DNA from: Rugosimonospora africana
Lineage (GTDB): Bacteria > Actinomycetota > Actinomycetes > Mycobacteriales > Micromonosporaceae
Direction of reading: 5' to 3'
DNA: 64,000 nucleotides
Assembly (NCBI RefSeq): GCF_016862975.1
Contig: NZ_BONZ01000012.1
Location: forward strand, 62,001-126,000
This document shows positions 1-7,801 of the stretch, in pieces; the stretch's first letter is position 1; every line of letters starts with the position of its first letter. The position numbers and the translations under genes are program-made. Under the pieces are notes generated by a model, which made no database searches, was not told the origin of the DNA, and saw only the letters and a list, made by a program, of their open reading frames with translations.

Positions 1-719
1 GCGACCGGCGCTGGCTGATCACCGACGAACAGGGTCGGATGCTGACCCAGCGGGAGGAGCCACGGCTGACCCAGATCCGGCCGGTCCTCGCCGAAGGGGC
101 GCTGGTGCTGCGACACGAGGGCGCGGGCGAGCTGACGGTACCGGCGGAGCCCGGCGACCTGGATCCGGTCAAGGTCTGGCGCACCACGGTCGACCTCAGC
201 CGCGCCGGTGACGAGGCGGACGTGTGGCTGTCCACCGTCTTGGAGCGCAAGGTGCGCCTCTACTACCTCGACGACCCGACTCGCCGGCCGGTCAACCCGG
301 AGTACGCCAACCCGGACGACCGGGTCAGCCTGGCCGACGGGTACCCGCTGCTGCTGGCGAACACCGCGTCGCTGGCCGCGGTGAACGACTGGTTGGCCGA
401 GGAGTGCCCGGCCGAGTGGCCGCTGCCGATGACCCGGTTCCGGCCCAACGTCGTGGTGGAGGGGGCGCCGGCCTGGGCCGAGGACGGCTGGCTCGGCCGG
501 CGGATCCGGATCGGCTCGGTCACGTTCCGGGCGCCCAAGCCGTGCGACCGGTGTGTGATCACGACCACCGACCAGGAGACCGGGGCGCGCGGGCGCGAGC
601 CGCTGCGCACGCTGGCCCGGCACCGCAACGTCGACCAGGGACTGCTGTTCGGCCTGAACCTCATCCCGGACGGCACCGGCGAGATCCGGGTCGGCGACCA
701 GGTCACCGTTCTGGACTAA
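1..719 (+). CDS. MOSC domain-containing protein (5' end outside window)
   Basis: The reading frame is open from base 3 and the protein starts before the window; about 238 residues are visible. The first visible residues (DRRWLITDEQGR) are typical of the MOSC N-terminal beta-barrel domain, and the C-terminal MOSC domain carries the conserved cysteine segment KPCDRCVITT. In mARC/YcbX-type proteins that cysteine binds the molybdenum cofactor or carries sulfur. The family acts in Moco-linked reduction of N-hydroxylated compounds or in sulfur transfer; the substrate here cannot be told. The end (IRVGDQVTVLD) is at the usual family position. The TAA stop is shared with the left end of the inserted IS element. 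Confidence 0.85.
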   Translation, partial: DRRWLITDEQGRMLTQREEPRLTQIRPVLAEGALVLRHEGAGELTVPAEPGDLDPVKVWRTTVDLSRAGDEADVWLSTVLERKVRLYYLDDPTRRPVNPEYANPDDRVSLADGYPLLLANTASLAAVNDWLAEECPAEWPLPMTRFRPNVVVEGAPAWAEDGWLGRRIRIGSVTFRAPKPCDRCVITTTDQETGARGREPLRTLARHRNVDQGLLFGLNLIPDGTGEIRVGDQVTVLD

Positions 720-1213
720 GAGTTCCTAACAGAGTCGTGCGACGTGTCGGTACGTGATGATGCAGGTGGCGAGTCCGAGGAAAGCTTCGTGGATGTCGTC
801 GCGGCGTTCCCATCGGATACGTAGCCGTTTCATGCCGTGGTACCAGGCGATCGTTCGTTCAACTACCCACCATCATGCAGCCGCTGCCACACCCCGGCGG
901 TGATCCACTCGGCCAGCCGCCGCCAGCAGGTCATCCCGGACCCGAAGCCCAACTCCTGGGGCAGGTACTCCCACTGGATACCGGTGGGCAGCACGAACAG
1001 GATGCCCTGCAGCACTTTGCGGTTGTCCAGCCGTTTGCGTCCGGGATGGCGTGGGTTACGAGGTGGGACCGGTAGCAGTGGCTCGATACGCGCCCACAGG
1101 TCGTCTGGCACGATCCACGGTGGATGCTCACCCTTCCTCATACCAGCAGGAACAGCACGAACCACGCGCACGGATTCCGGAACGTGACATACAACATTTC
1201 TGTTAGGAACTCT
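719..1213 (-). mobile_element. IS5-family element, internally deleted (MITE-like), inside a TA target duplication
   Basis: The ends are 15-bp perfect terminal inverted repeats (AGAGTTCCTAACAGA at 719-733, its reverse complement at 1199-1213), flanked by TA on both sides (717-718 and 1214-1215), as in IS5-group insertions. Length is 495 bp, well short of the roughly 850 bp of complete elements. The transposase is missing its middle, so the copy cannot move by itself but has intact ends that a related transposase could use. Joining the flanks without the element leaves both neighbouring genes with in-frame stops (TAA for MOSC, TAG for the glycosyltransferase), so the insertion cost neither gene anything. 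Confidence 0.85.
726..1171 (-). pseudogene. IS5-family transposase remnant, N- and C-terminal parts fused by deletion of the catalytic core
   Basis: From 1171 down to about 870 the minus strand encodes the DUF4096-like N-terminal domain (DDLWARIEPLLP, GRKRLDNRKVLQG, LPTGIQWEYLP, ending WQRLHD). From about 863 to 726, in another frame, it encodes the transposase C-terminus (VERTIAWYHGMKRLRIRWER, RDDIHEAFLGLA) and a TAG stop. Everything between, including the catalytic DDE residues, is absent. The join near 866-870 also shifts the frame, giving a stop at 863-865. This is a dead gene. Confidence 0.85.
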
Positions 1214-2322
1214 TAAAGGGTGGAGAGCACAGCGGCGGGTTCGGGCAGCGCGGCGAGCTCGTCGCGCACGGCTCCAGCGGACCGCCGGTAAGCGGGGTCG
1301 TCAAGCAGGAGACGTGCCGACGTCGCGATTAGCTCAGGGGTTGGGGTTCGCAGCTCGATCCCGCCGCCTGAGGCAGCGACGGCCTCGGCGTTGAGGAACC
1401 GATCAGCGCCGTCGGGCAGCACGAGTTGCGGGACACCATGCACCCAGGCGCTGGAGGTCGTCCCGCCGCCGCCGTGATGGACCATGAGATCTATGTGCGG
1501 CACGAGGTTCGCCTGGTGCACGAAGGTCTCTACATGGACATTGTCCGGTAACGCGGCCAAGAACGCGGGGTCGTTTGCGCCTGTAGCGACCAGGATGTCG
1601 GCGTCCAGTGGGGCCAGGCCATCGATGATCAACTGCATGGTCTCGATTGTCCCGGCCACCGTTCCGAGGGTTACAAAAATCAATTTGCGGTCCCGGGTGC
1701 CGACCCATGGCGGCAGGGGTAGTGACGGCTCGGCCCAAGGCACGGGGCGCAAGGGTACGCGGCGGGGATCGGTGCGGAATGCGGGGCGCTGCAGGCTGGG
1801 CGGATAACTGTCCAGCACCAGGTCGTCCGGTCGCGGAACGGTACCGAACCGTACCTGAAGCTCGCGCAATACTGGCCCGCGGAACGCCTCGACGACGTGC
1901 GGATCCAGCGAGCGGGTGATTGCGACCGAGACCGAGGCGATGCCAGCTGCCGCGGCCGCGGCCGCAGCTCCAAGGTCAGTGTCCTCGTGCACCACAAGGT
2001 CAATCGCGAGTTCGGGCTGCAGTTGACGGAGGTCGGTTGCGACGGCCACCGCGGCCTCGGCGAAGTATTCGCCTACCACGTTCCAAACCATGTTGTCGTC
2101 GTCGGCGGTCGGCGCAAGAGGGCGGCCGAACCGGCGCCGTCTCGCCTCGTCGAGCAGTATGCCGGCCTCTACCGTACAGAAGCCGAGCGCAGCGATCCGG
2201 TTCGAAAACGGTCCTGTCGTCGGGAAGATGACCTCGTGTCCGGCGTCGCGGGCGGCGTAGGCGAGCGGCATGAGCGGGTAGAGGTGCCCGAAGTACGGAT
2301 GGCCGCGGAACGCGATTTTCAT
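1213..2322 (-). CDS. GT1-family glycosyltransferase (UDP-glucuronosyltransferase/MGT type)
   Basis: 369 residues with GT-B layout. The N-terminus MKIAFRGHPYFGHLYPLMPLA is the acceptor-side start of natural-product and macrolide-type glycosyltransferases. The C-terminal donor-binding motif (HHGGGGTTSSAWVHGVPQLV, with DGADRFLNAEAV after it) holds the histidine and glycine-rich loop that contact the nucleotide sugar. A longer frame exists upstream, but only from this methionine does the sequence look like the family. The ATG overlaps the TGA of a small upstream reading frame. No polyketide or peptide synthase genes are close, so the acceptor is unknown; self-resistance or xenobiotic glycosylation are possible roles. 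Confidence 0.8.
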   Translation of the reverse strand: MKIAFRGHPYFGHLYPLMPLAYAARDAGHEVIFPTTGPFSNRIAALGFCTVEAGILLDEARRRRFGRPLAPTADDDNMVWNVVGEYFAEAAVAVATDLRQLQPELAIDLVVHEDTDLGAAAAAAAAGIASVSVAITRSLDPHVVEAFRGPVLRELQVRFGTVPRPDDLVLDSYPPSLQRPAFRTDPRRVPLRPVPWAEPSLPLPPWVGTRDRKLIFVTLGTVAGTIETMQLIIDGLAPLDADILVATGANDPAFLAALPDNVHVETFVHQANLVPHIDLMVHHGGGGTTSSAWVHGVPQLVLPDGADRFLNAEAVAASGGGIELRTPTPELIATSARLLLDDPAYRRSAGAVRDELAALPEPAAVLSTL

Positions 2323-2552
2323 GCCGCCACTCTCGCCGAACTGGACTGTCGGGACATCCGTGCCTGGGTCCGCGCCCTGGCGATCCCGATTCCAGGGTTT
2401 GGGTGGCACCACGAGTTATTCGCATTCCATGCGGGCGGCGACACCCTGTTGAGCCATTCCGAACCGTTCTCCGGTGCCACGGGCGATTCCTTCCGCAACT
2501 GCATAACAATATCCCGTAAGAATTTACATTGTTCAGTATATCGATCGCTCAT
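2319..2552 (-). CDS. possible small protein translationally coupled to the GT1 gene
   Basis: A 77-residue frame beginning MSDRYTEQCKFLRDIVMQL lies in a lower-GC stretch and ends with a TGA that overlaps the glycosyltransferase ATG (ATGA). The first half has plausible amphipathic helix character; the second half (rich in R, S, A) looks like non-coding or out-of-frame translation. No ribosome-binding site stands out and no family is recognised. It may simply be leader sequence. Confidence 0.25.
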   Translation of the reverse strand: MSDRYTEQCKFLRDIVMQLRKESPVAPENGSEWLNRVSPPAWNANNSWCHPNPGIGIARARTQARMSRQSSSARVAA

Positions 2553-2647
2553 AGTCTGGCAGCGTACCATTGCTGATCTTGAGGGGCGCGGAGTAACGGC
2601 AGGGTTGCAGCAAGTTGATTTTCATTGGGGCTGGTGAGGCTGCCGGT

Positions 2648-2725
2648 GGACGAGCGCGGCCTTCCTCGGTAGACGATGACGGTTCTTGGTGCTAGTCGTC
2701 GTCTGTAAGGAAGGCCGCTCGTGCC
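2648..2725. repeat. imperfect inverted repeat, ~28-bp arms, ~20-bp loop
   Basis: The left arm (GAGCGCGGCCTTCCT then AGACGA) pairs with the right arm (TCGTCTGTAAGGAAGGCCGCTC) with one bulge and two or three mismatches. It is too long and GC-rich for an ordinary small operator and has no T-tract. It could be the end of a decayed transposable element or a recombination/transfer site of an integrative element, given the remnants that follow. The rest of the 2553-2919 stretch shows no convincing gene. Confidence 0.6.
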
Positions 2726-2919
2726 AGAGCCGTGGGGCATTCCACGGCATTCATCGATATTTCCTGGGTCGGTGGCCGATGCTCGGCGGGCCCGGCACGC
2801 TCTCGTTGTAAAGCCGGTCGAGCGCGGTGACGAAATAGGTGTAGTGCCGGCCAGGAACTCCGACCAGGGCTCGTACGGTGATGGCCAGAACGTGTCCGCG
2901 GTGGGCCGGACCTACACGA

Positions 2920-3204
2920 TCACCGCGTTGTGGTGTTGCCGCTGGGCCAGGCCGAGCCAGCCCCGGCACTCGGCCTGCTGTGCCGTGATCCGGTCCGGCG
3001 CGGTGTACGACGCTCTGCTCGGCCAGTCGATGTTGACCACTGATTTCCTGCTGGTGTGCGAGCCGCGACAGGCTTGATGCTGTGCACGAGCGGATGCCCG
3101 GCCGCATTCTGGCTCAGCCAGCGATGCACGGTGCGTTCCGGAATCTGGACGTGCTCGGCCGCCTCCAGTGGAGTCAGCAGCGGTGCCGTGAAGCGGTCGA
3201 TCAT
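2920..3204 (-). pseudogene. truncated helix-turn-helix protein (DUF433/excisionase-like)
   Basis: A strong ribosome-binding site (AAGGAGGTG, 3208-3216 on the minus strand) lies 8 bp before the ATG at 3204, which favours this start over the ATG two codons upstream. The first ~45 residues (FTAPLLTPLEAAEHVQIPERTVHRWLSQ, then PLVHSIKP) form a MerR/excisionase-like helix-turn-helix typical of actinobacterial mobile elements. After that, family proteins continue into a conserved all-helical part, but here the sequence turns into low-complexity translation up to a stop, as expected from a deletion or frameshift. Probably the broken end of an integrative element. Confidence 0.5.
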
Positions 3205-3417
3205 GGCCATCACCTCCTTCGCGTCGAGCGTGGCACAGCGCGCACCCCGTGCGCAGGCCCGAGCGGCGTATTGCGGTGCCTCACGACAAGCTGGCGGTCG
3301 AGGCGCCGCCTGGGGACGCCACGATCGCCGACCAGGCCGAGTCTGGACCGGGCAAGGTGGTCGTTTCGGATCGCCGCATCGTCTGTCCAATATGGACGGG
3401 TGTCGTGTCCCGGGACG

Positions 3418-3645
3418 CTACGTCGCGGGTTCCGACACGTACGTGCCCTTGCCCTGGTGCCCCTCGATCAATCCCCGCTCGCGCAGCAGCCGCAGCGCAG
3501 CCTGTGTGGTGGTGACGCTGACCTTGTATTCGTCAGCGAGTTGGGCGTAGGTCGGAAGCTTGTCACCCGGCTTGAGCTGACCACTCGTGATGAGCTGGGT
3601 GATGCCATCGATCACTCGCTGGTAATCCGGCGTCCTGTCGGGCAT
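3418..3645 (-). CDS. short GntR-family winged-helix regulator
   Basis: 75 residues, essentially only the GntR DNA-binding domain: VIDGITQLITSGQLKPGDKLPT, then YAQLADEYKVSVTTTQAALRLL and GLIEGHQGKGTYV. There is no effector-binding domain. Short stand-alone regulators of this kind are common in actinomycete integrative elements (KorSA-like role) and phage remnants. The ATG at 3645 is preceded by GAGGAG 11 bp upstream. It lies upstream of the truncated helix-turn-helix gene on the same strand, supporting a common mobile origin. Confidence 0.8.
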   Translation of the reverse strand: MPDRTPDYQRVIDGITQLITSGQLKPGDKLPTYAQLADEYKVSVTTTQAALRLLRERGLIEGHQGKGTYVSEPAT

Positions 3646-3840
3646 GTGATGGGTGCTCCTCACTCGGCACCACGATTTGACCATGCCAGTTGCTCAACTA
3701 CAACATTCAAGTTGACTTAGGTATCTATGCAACCTAACCTGGATGCGGTTGGCTACCTCGCTCGGCGGCCGGTTTCCAACCCTGGCTCTATCGATGCTCT
3801 GACGATCCCCATCGCACTTCGCTGATTGGAGACGGGCACC

Positions 3841-4146
3841 GTGGCTTCCGTTGCCTTTGGGGCCGGTATGCGCCCAGCGCGATCGGCGCGCACCGAGCTG
3901 AGCCTGCGGGTTGGACTGCTCGCCGGCCGTTACCTCGGTGAGTACGACCTGACCGAGGTGGTGGCGGACGACGTGTTCGCCGGCTGGCTCATGCGCGACC
4001 CGAAGACGTCCACCCTGAGCGTCGAGCAGTGGTGGGACGAGTACGTCGACCGAGTCGAGTCGAGGGTCGGTGGCTACGACAGCGCCACCACCGAGCAGCT
4101 GGAGCATGTCTGGCTGACGCACGCGCGCGGTCTGCGGGCCCAGTAG
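3841..4146 (+). CDS. hypothetical protein, 101 residues
   Basis: GTG start at 3841 preceded by GGAGA at 8 bp; an in-frame TTG at 3826 is less likely. The protein has a basic N-terminus, an acidic middle (GEYDLTEVVADDVFAGWLM) and ends THARGLRAQ. No signal peptide, membrane segment or known motif is visible. It ends just upstream of the dioxygenase gene on the same strand, so co-transcription is likely. I do not recognise the family. Confidence 0.5.
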   Translation: MASVAFGAGMRPARSARTELSLRVGLLAGRYLGEYDLTEVVADDVFAGWLMRDPKTSTLSVEQWWDEYVDRVESRVGGYDSATTEQLEHVWLTHARGLRAQ

Positions 4147-4221
4147 AGACCCGCACGGGATCTGGTGTGTACCGGTCGTTTTTGGGTGGCGCGGCAGCAA
4201 CGGGATCCGCAGACTGGGGCC

Positions 4222-4992
4222 GTGCAAGAGGTCGATATCCGATCGCGTTTCGAGGCCACCGGAGTCGTCCGCCTCGACAGCGCGTTCACTGCGGACCAGG
4301 CGACCGCCATGCGAAACGCGATGTGGCAGCACGCCGAGAGCCAAGCCGGGCTTCGGCCTGCCGACCCCGCCAGTTGGGCGGGCTCGCCCGTCCTGAACTG
4401 GCAGGGATTGAGCCGCGACCCGGTGTTCAGGCCACTTGTAGACAACCGAGCGGTGAGCGATGCCCTGGACGCGATCTTCGGGGCCGGCGGCTGGCGGCGT
4501 CCGCGCCCCGGTGCCCAGATCCTGTTCTCGCTTCCCGAACCGGACCCGTGGGTCCTGCCGGACGGCTGGCACATGGACTGCGGTTTCGACCATGCGACGT
4601 GGCCGGTGCCGGCGGTCAAGCTGTTCGCGTTCGTCGGTGAGGTCGGCCCGCGAGGGGGCGGCACGATGGTGGTGTCCGGCACGCATCGGCTGGTCGACCG
4701 CTACCGGGAAACCTTGCCGACACCGGTCGGTGCTGGCAGGGAGAACTGGCTTGCGTTCATGCGTCGCTATCCGTGGTTGGCTCGTCTTCTCGACGGCGCC
4801 GGTCTACCGGACCGCGGCCGGCCGCTGGTCGGTGAGGCGGGCGAGATCGACGGCGTGCCGGTTCAGGTCGTCGAGCTGACCGGATCGCCGGGCGACGTCG
4901 TGGTCACCCATCTGCACGTATTTCACGCCCGCTCACCCGACACGGGCACTGCTCCTCGCCTCATGTTGGGCAAGGAGGTCCGCCGTGCCTGA
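4222..4992 (+). CDS. phytanoyl-CoA dioxygenase (PhyH) family protein
   Basis: About 256 residues from GTG 4222; an earlier GTG at 4165 in the same frame is possible, and neither has a clear ribosome-binding site. The jelly-roll iron site is visible as HMD in DGWHMDCGF (facial-triad His and Asp), with the distal His in VVTHLHVFHARSPD and the 2-oxoglutarate-binding Arg expected just after (TAPRLMLGKE). Members are Fe(II)/2-oxoglutarate-dependent hydroxylases acting on acyl-CoAs, ectoine or natural products; the substrate is not predictable. It overlaps no neighbour and faces the GNAT gene tail to tail. Confidence 0.8.
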   Translation: MQEVDIRSRFEATGVVRLDSAFTADQATAMRNAMWQHAESQAGLRPADPASWAGSPVLNWQGLSRDPVFRPLVDNRAVSDALDAIFGAGGWRRPRPGAQILFSLPEPDPWVLPDGWHMDCGFDHATWPVPAVKLFAFVGEVGPRGGGTMVVSGTHRLVDRYRETLPTPVGAGRENWLAFMRRYPWLARLLDGAGLPDRGRPLVGEAGEIDGVPVQVVELTGSPGDVVVTHLHVFHARSPDTGTAPRLMLGKEVRRA

Positions 4993-5015
4993 TCTCCGGG
5001 CTCCGTGGGGCTGTC

Positions 5016-5978
5016 TCAGCGCGTCGGCGACTGGGTCGCGGTCTTGATGAGCGGCGCGTCCCGTGACAGCTCGCGGAACCCGAGACCGTAGTACAGCCCG
5101 CGTGCCGCGGGATGCCCCGGCGCACCCAGGCAGACGACCGTCATGTGAGTGGCTCCGGCCGCCCGCGCCAGGTGCATGCCGTGCAGAAGCATCGCCCTGC
5201 CCAGCCCCCGCCGCCGGTAGCCCGGATGCGTCCCGACCGGCTCGAACTCGGCGGTCTTGTTCAGCTCGTCGAGCCACATGATCGTCGAGGACGCCATCGT
5301 TCCGTCCGGCGCCTCCACCAGTACGTGGAGGTCGCCGCGGTACCCCGACGCCCGCCGGACGCCCTCATAACGCTCGGCCGTGTACGTCGAGGGAGCCCAG
5401 GCGTCCACATGAGCCTGGACTGCGGCCTGCGGCCCGGCTTCGTCGGCGGTACGGAACCGGAAACCGGCCGGCAACACCGGCTGTTCCAGGTCGGTGAGGT
5501 CCCGCTCGTTGAGCTGAGTCCAGTCCCCGTTGTCGCCGAGCGAGGCCAGGTCGGTCTCATAGCCGTGCGCCGCCCATCGCTTCAGGGCGAACTCATCGGC
5601 GGCGCTCGGTATCACAGTGCGCTCGAGACCGGCCGCCAGATCGTCGTACCAATCGATCACTTCGTCGACCAGCGCGGCATGGTCGGGATGGACCTGATAC
5701 ATCAGGGAGGCGCCGGTGACGTCCTTCGTCGACCCGTCGCTGCGCCTGACCTGGTGGGGGAGAAAGGCCCAGCCCCACGCGACCAGATCGGCGCCGGAGA
5801 ACCACAGCCGACGCGCCCAGCTCTCGCCGTGATCGACGTGTCCCTGGCCCCAGATCCAGGCCAACTCGCCGAACGACGCGCCGGCGGTCACCAGGTCCGG
5901 GCGGGTTGACGTGACCCGCTGCGCCATGCCCTGCATGAGCTGCACGTCCGCGGCGGTCACCCGCTCGAAGTCCGTCAC
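5016..5978 (-). CDS. GNAT-family N-acetyltransferase
   Basis: 320 residues. The acetyl-CoA site is the C-terminal motif A (EPVGTHPGYRRRGLGRAML, with the R/Q-x-x-G-x-G/A loop), followed by the motif B helix (ARGLYYGLGFRELSRD). The N-terminal half (LAWIWGQGHVDHGESWARRLW) is a degenerate second GNAT fold, common in actinobacterial two-domain acetyltransferases. The start is a GTG without a strong ribosome-binding site; internal methionines 15 and 18 are alternatives. The acceptor is unknown; small-molecule amines are usual for such proteins. Confidence 0.8.
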   Translation of the reverse strand: MTDFERVTAADVQLMQGMAQRVTSTRPDLVTAGASFGELAWIWGQGHVDHGESWARRLWFSGADLVAWGWAFLPHQVRRSDGSTKDVTGASLMYQVHPDHAALVDEVIDWYDDLAAGLERTVIPSAADEFALKRWAAHGYETDLASLGDNGDWTQLNERDLTDLEQPVLPAGFRFRTADEAGPQAAVQAHVDAWAPSTYTAERYEGVRRASGYRGDLHVLVEAPDGTMASSTIMWLDELNKTAEFEPVGTHPGYRRRGLGRAMLLHGMHLARAAGATHMTVVCLGAPGHPAARGLYYGLGFRELSRDAPLIKTATQSPTR

Positions 5979-6083
5979 GAACGCCGACAGTGTCAGAACT
6001 TCGCAATGCCGTCGAACTGTTTTCGGGATCGAGGACTTGGGTGCCGGCCGAGGGCATCAAGAACCCAAAAGCCGATCGAACGG

Positions 6084-6156
6084 TGGGGCCGGTGAGAGTC
6101 GAACTCACACTGGCGCGGACCTAAACCGCGTGCCTCTGCCATTGGGCTACGGCCCC
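6084..6156 (-). tRNA. tRNA with UAG (Leu) anticodon but class I short variable loop
   Basis: A complete cloverleaf reads on the minus strand: acceptor GGGGCCG/CGGCCCC, a 3-bp D stem GCC/GGC with GG in the loop, anticodon stem CGCGG/CCGCG with loop TTTAGGT (anticodon TAG), a 5-nt variable region CCAGT, T stem GTGAG/CTCAC with loop TTCGACT, discriminator A. Length 73 nt; CCA is not encoded. The anticodon loop and D arm resemble bacterial leucine tRNA for CUA, but bacterial leucine tRNAs normally carry a long variable arm, absent here. All stems pair perfectly, so it does not look decayed. Charging identity is uncertain. Confidence 0.8.
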
Positions 6157-6314
6157 GAACCCTCGGATAGTACCTGCTGAGCGAGTCGGGGCACCGCCAC
6201 GTGACCACTGGGGCGCGAACCGGCGCATCGCGCTGGCCACCGATACGTGACGGTACGTCCGAATGGTCGCCAGTGGTCCGACCGTCCAGTGTGGACCGTC
6301 CGTCGATCGCCGCC

Positions 6315-6791
6315 TCAGTCCAGGCCCAGGTCCCGGCGAAGCTTGGCGACGTGCCCGGTGGCCTTGACGTTGTACATCGCCCGCTCGATGCGGCCCTTCT
6401 CGTCGATCACGAAGGTGGACCGGATCACGCCGGTGACCGTCTTGCCGTACAGCTGCTTCTCGCCGTACGCGCCGTAGGCGGTGAGCACGCTCCGGTCCTC
6501 GTCGGCGACGAGCGGGAAGGTGAGCTGGTCGCGCTCCCGGAATTTGGCCAGCTTCGCGGGGGAGTCCGGGCTGATGCCGACCACCTCGTATCCGGCGCCG
6601 CGCAGCGAGGCGATGTTGTCCCGGAAGTCACACGCCTGCTTGGTGCAGCCCGGGGTCATCGCGGCCGGGTACGCGTAGAGCACGACCTTCCGCCCCCGCA
6701 GCGCGGAGAGCGTGAACTTCTCGCCGGAATCGGTCAGCAGGGTGAAATCCGGGGCGGCGTCGCCAACCGCGAGGCGTACGGGCTGGGTCAT
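6315..6791 (-). CDS. bcp: thioredoxin-dependent peroxiredoxin, BCP/PrxQ type
   Basis: 158 residues, normal for the BCP group. The peroxidatic cysteine lies in YPAAMTPGCTKQACDFRDN, with a second cysteine five residues later as in atypical 2-Cys PrxQ enzymes. The fold begins GDAAPDFTL. Further motifs are VVGISPDSPAKLAKF and FVIDEKGRIERA. It reduces hydrogen peroxide and lipid or organic hydroperoxides in the cytoplasm using thioredoxin. It is followed on the same strand, 30 bp upstream, by the end of the DsbA-like gene; co-transcription with it is plausible. Confidence 0.95.
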   Translation of the reverse strand: MTQPVRLAVGDAAPDFTLLTDSGEKFTLSALRGRKVVLYAYPAAMTPGCTKQACDFRDNIASLRGAGYEVVGISPDSPAKLAKFRERDQLTFPLVADEDRSVLTAYGAYGEKQLYGKTVTGVIRSTFVIDEKGRIERAMYNVKATGHVAKLRRDLGLD

Positions 6792-6822
6792 GCCACCCAG
6801 ATTAGCCCGGTCGAGTCGGTGG

Positions 6823-7569
6823 TCACCGCCGCGCCGCGTCCACCGCTTCCAGCAACGTGTCGGCCGCCGGTGCGGGGATGGTCCGGCCCGCCACCACCAC
6901 GGTCGGCGTCCCCCGGACCCCCGCGGCGGTCGCCGCGTCCGTGCTGTGCGTGACCCATTGCCGGTACTCGCCGTGCCGGACGCAGTGCGCGAACTCGGGA
7001 TTGATGAGCCCGACCCACGCGCCGATCTGCACCAGTTGGTCGTCGGGCAGGCCCGGCCCGTTCTCGGCGGGCTTCATCGAGAGCACCGTCTTGACGAAGT
7101 CGAGGAACTTGCCGCCGTCGGCCGCGCAGGCCGCCGCCGAGGCGGCCTGGGTCGAGTACCCGGGCGGGTTCGACGACTGGTCGAGGATGGCGATCGGGTG
7201 GTACGTCAGGGTGATCCTCCGGGACGCGACCAGCTTCTCGATCGCGTCGTGCGCCGATGCCTCGAAGTCCTTGCAGCGCTGGCAGTTGAGGTCCTCGTAG
7301 ACGTCCACCCTGACCTGACCGGAGGAGATCAGGATGCCGTCCCCGTCGCCGTTGACCCGGGTCGGCGCCGGATAGCCCTTCGGCTTCTCGTGCTCGTACG
7401 CGCGCCATCCCGCCACCCCGGCGAGCAACAGCGCGGCGACCACGAGGATGGTGACCATCCGGCGGGCCCGGCGGCGCTCCTGTTCCCGCTGGCCGGGCAG
7501 CTCCTCTTCGGTCACCAGGTCGCCCGGAGCGCCCCCGAAGCCCGAATTGTCGCCGATCCGTGAACTCAC
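6823..7569 (-). CDS. membrane-anchored DsbA/thioredoxin-fold disulfide protein
   Basis: 248 residues from GTG 7569, chosen because GGAGGAG lies 6 bp upstream. After a basic cytoplasmic tail comes one membrane segment (MVTILVVAALLLAGVAGW) and then an extracytoplasmic DsbA-like domain with a CxxC active site (NCQRCKDFE), a helical insert and the cis-proline loop (GVRGTPTVVVAG). This is the common actinobacterial arrangement of a secreted thiol-disulfide oxidoreductase tethered to the membrane. Partners are not encoded nearby. Confidence 0.85.
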   Translation of the reverse strand: MSSRIGDNSGFGGAPGDLVTEEELPGQREQERRRARRMVTILVVAALLLAGVAGWRAYEHEKPKGYPAPTRVNGDGDGILISSGQVRVDVYEDLNCQRCKDFEASAHDAIEKLVASRRITLTYHPIAILDQSSNPPGYSTQAASAAACAADGGKFLDFVKTVLSMKPAENGPGLPDDQLVQIGAWVGLINPEFAHCVRHGEYRQWVTHSTDAATAAGVRGTPTVVVAGRTIPAPAADTLLEAVDAARR

Positions 7570-7801
7570 TCTGGCTCCTCCACTCCGGCCGGGCAGGCTT
7601 CGTCGAACGTCCAACGCAGGATGGAGGGGTGCCGCGCTTCGCCACTCTGAGCAGCGGTGACGGTAACTCACGGTACTGGCATTCAGGCGGGAACTTTCCC
7701 CTCGCCGCGGACGACCACCCGTCAGTGAGGCGTTCCCTTCGAGGCGGGCGGTTGCGACGGCCGACTACCGGTTCCGTGATCGACCCGGCACCATATCGGG
7801 C

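Noticed and set aside
719-1213. Active insertion sequence
   Set aside because: The transposase lacks its catalytic core and changes frame at the deletion join, so the copy is non-autonomous.
1213-2322. Part of a natural-product biosynthetic cluster
   Set aside because: The glycosyltransferase type is common in such clusters, but no polyketide, peptide, terpene or deoxysugar genes lie around it.
2726-3077. 118-codon frames on both strands as real genes
   Set aside because: Neither has a ribosome-binding site, known motif or plausible composition; the region lies in decayed sequence.
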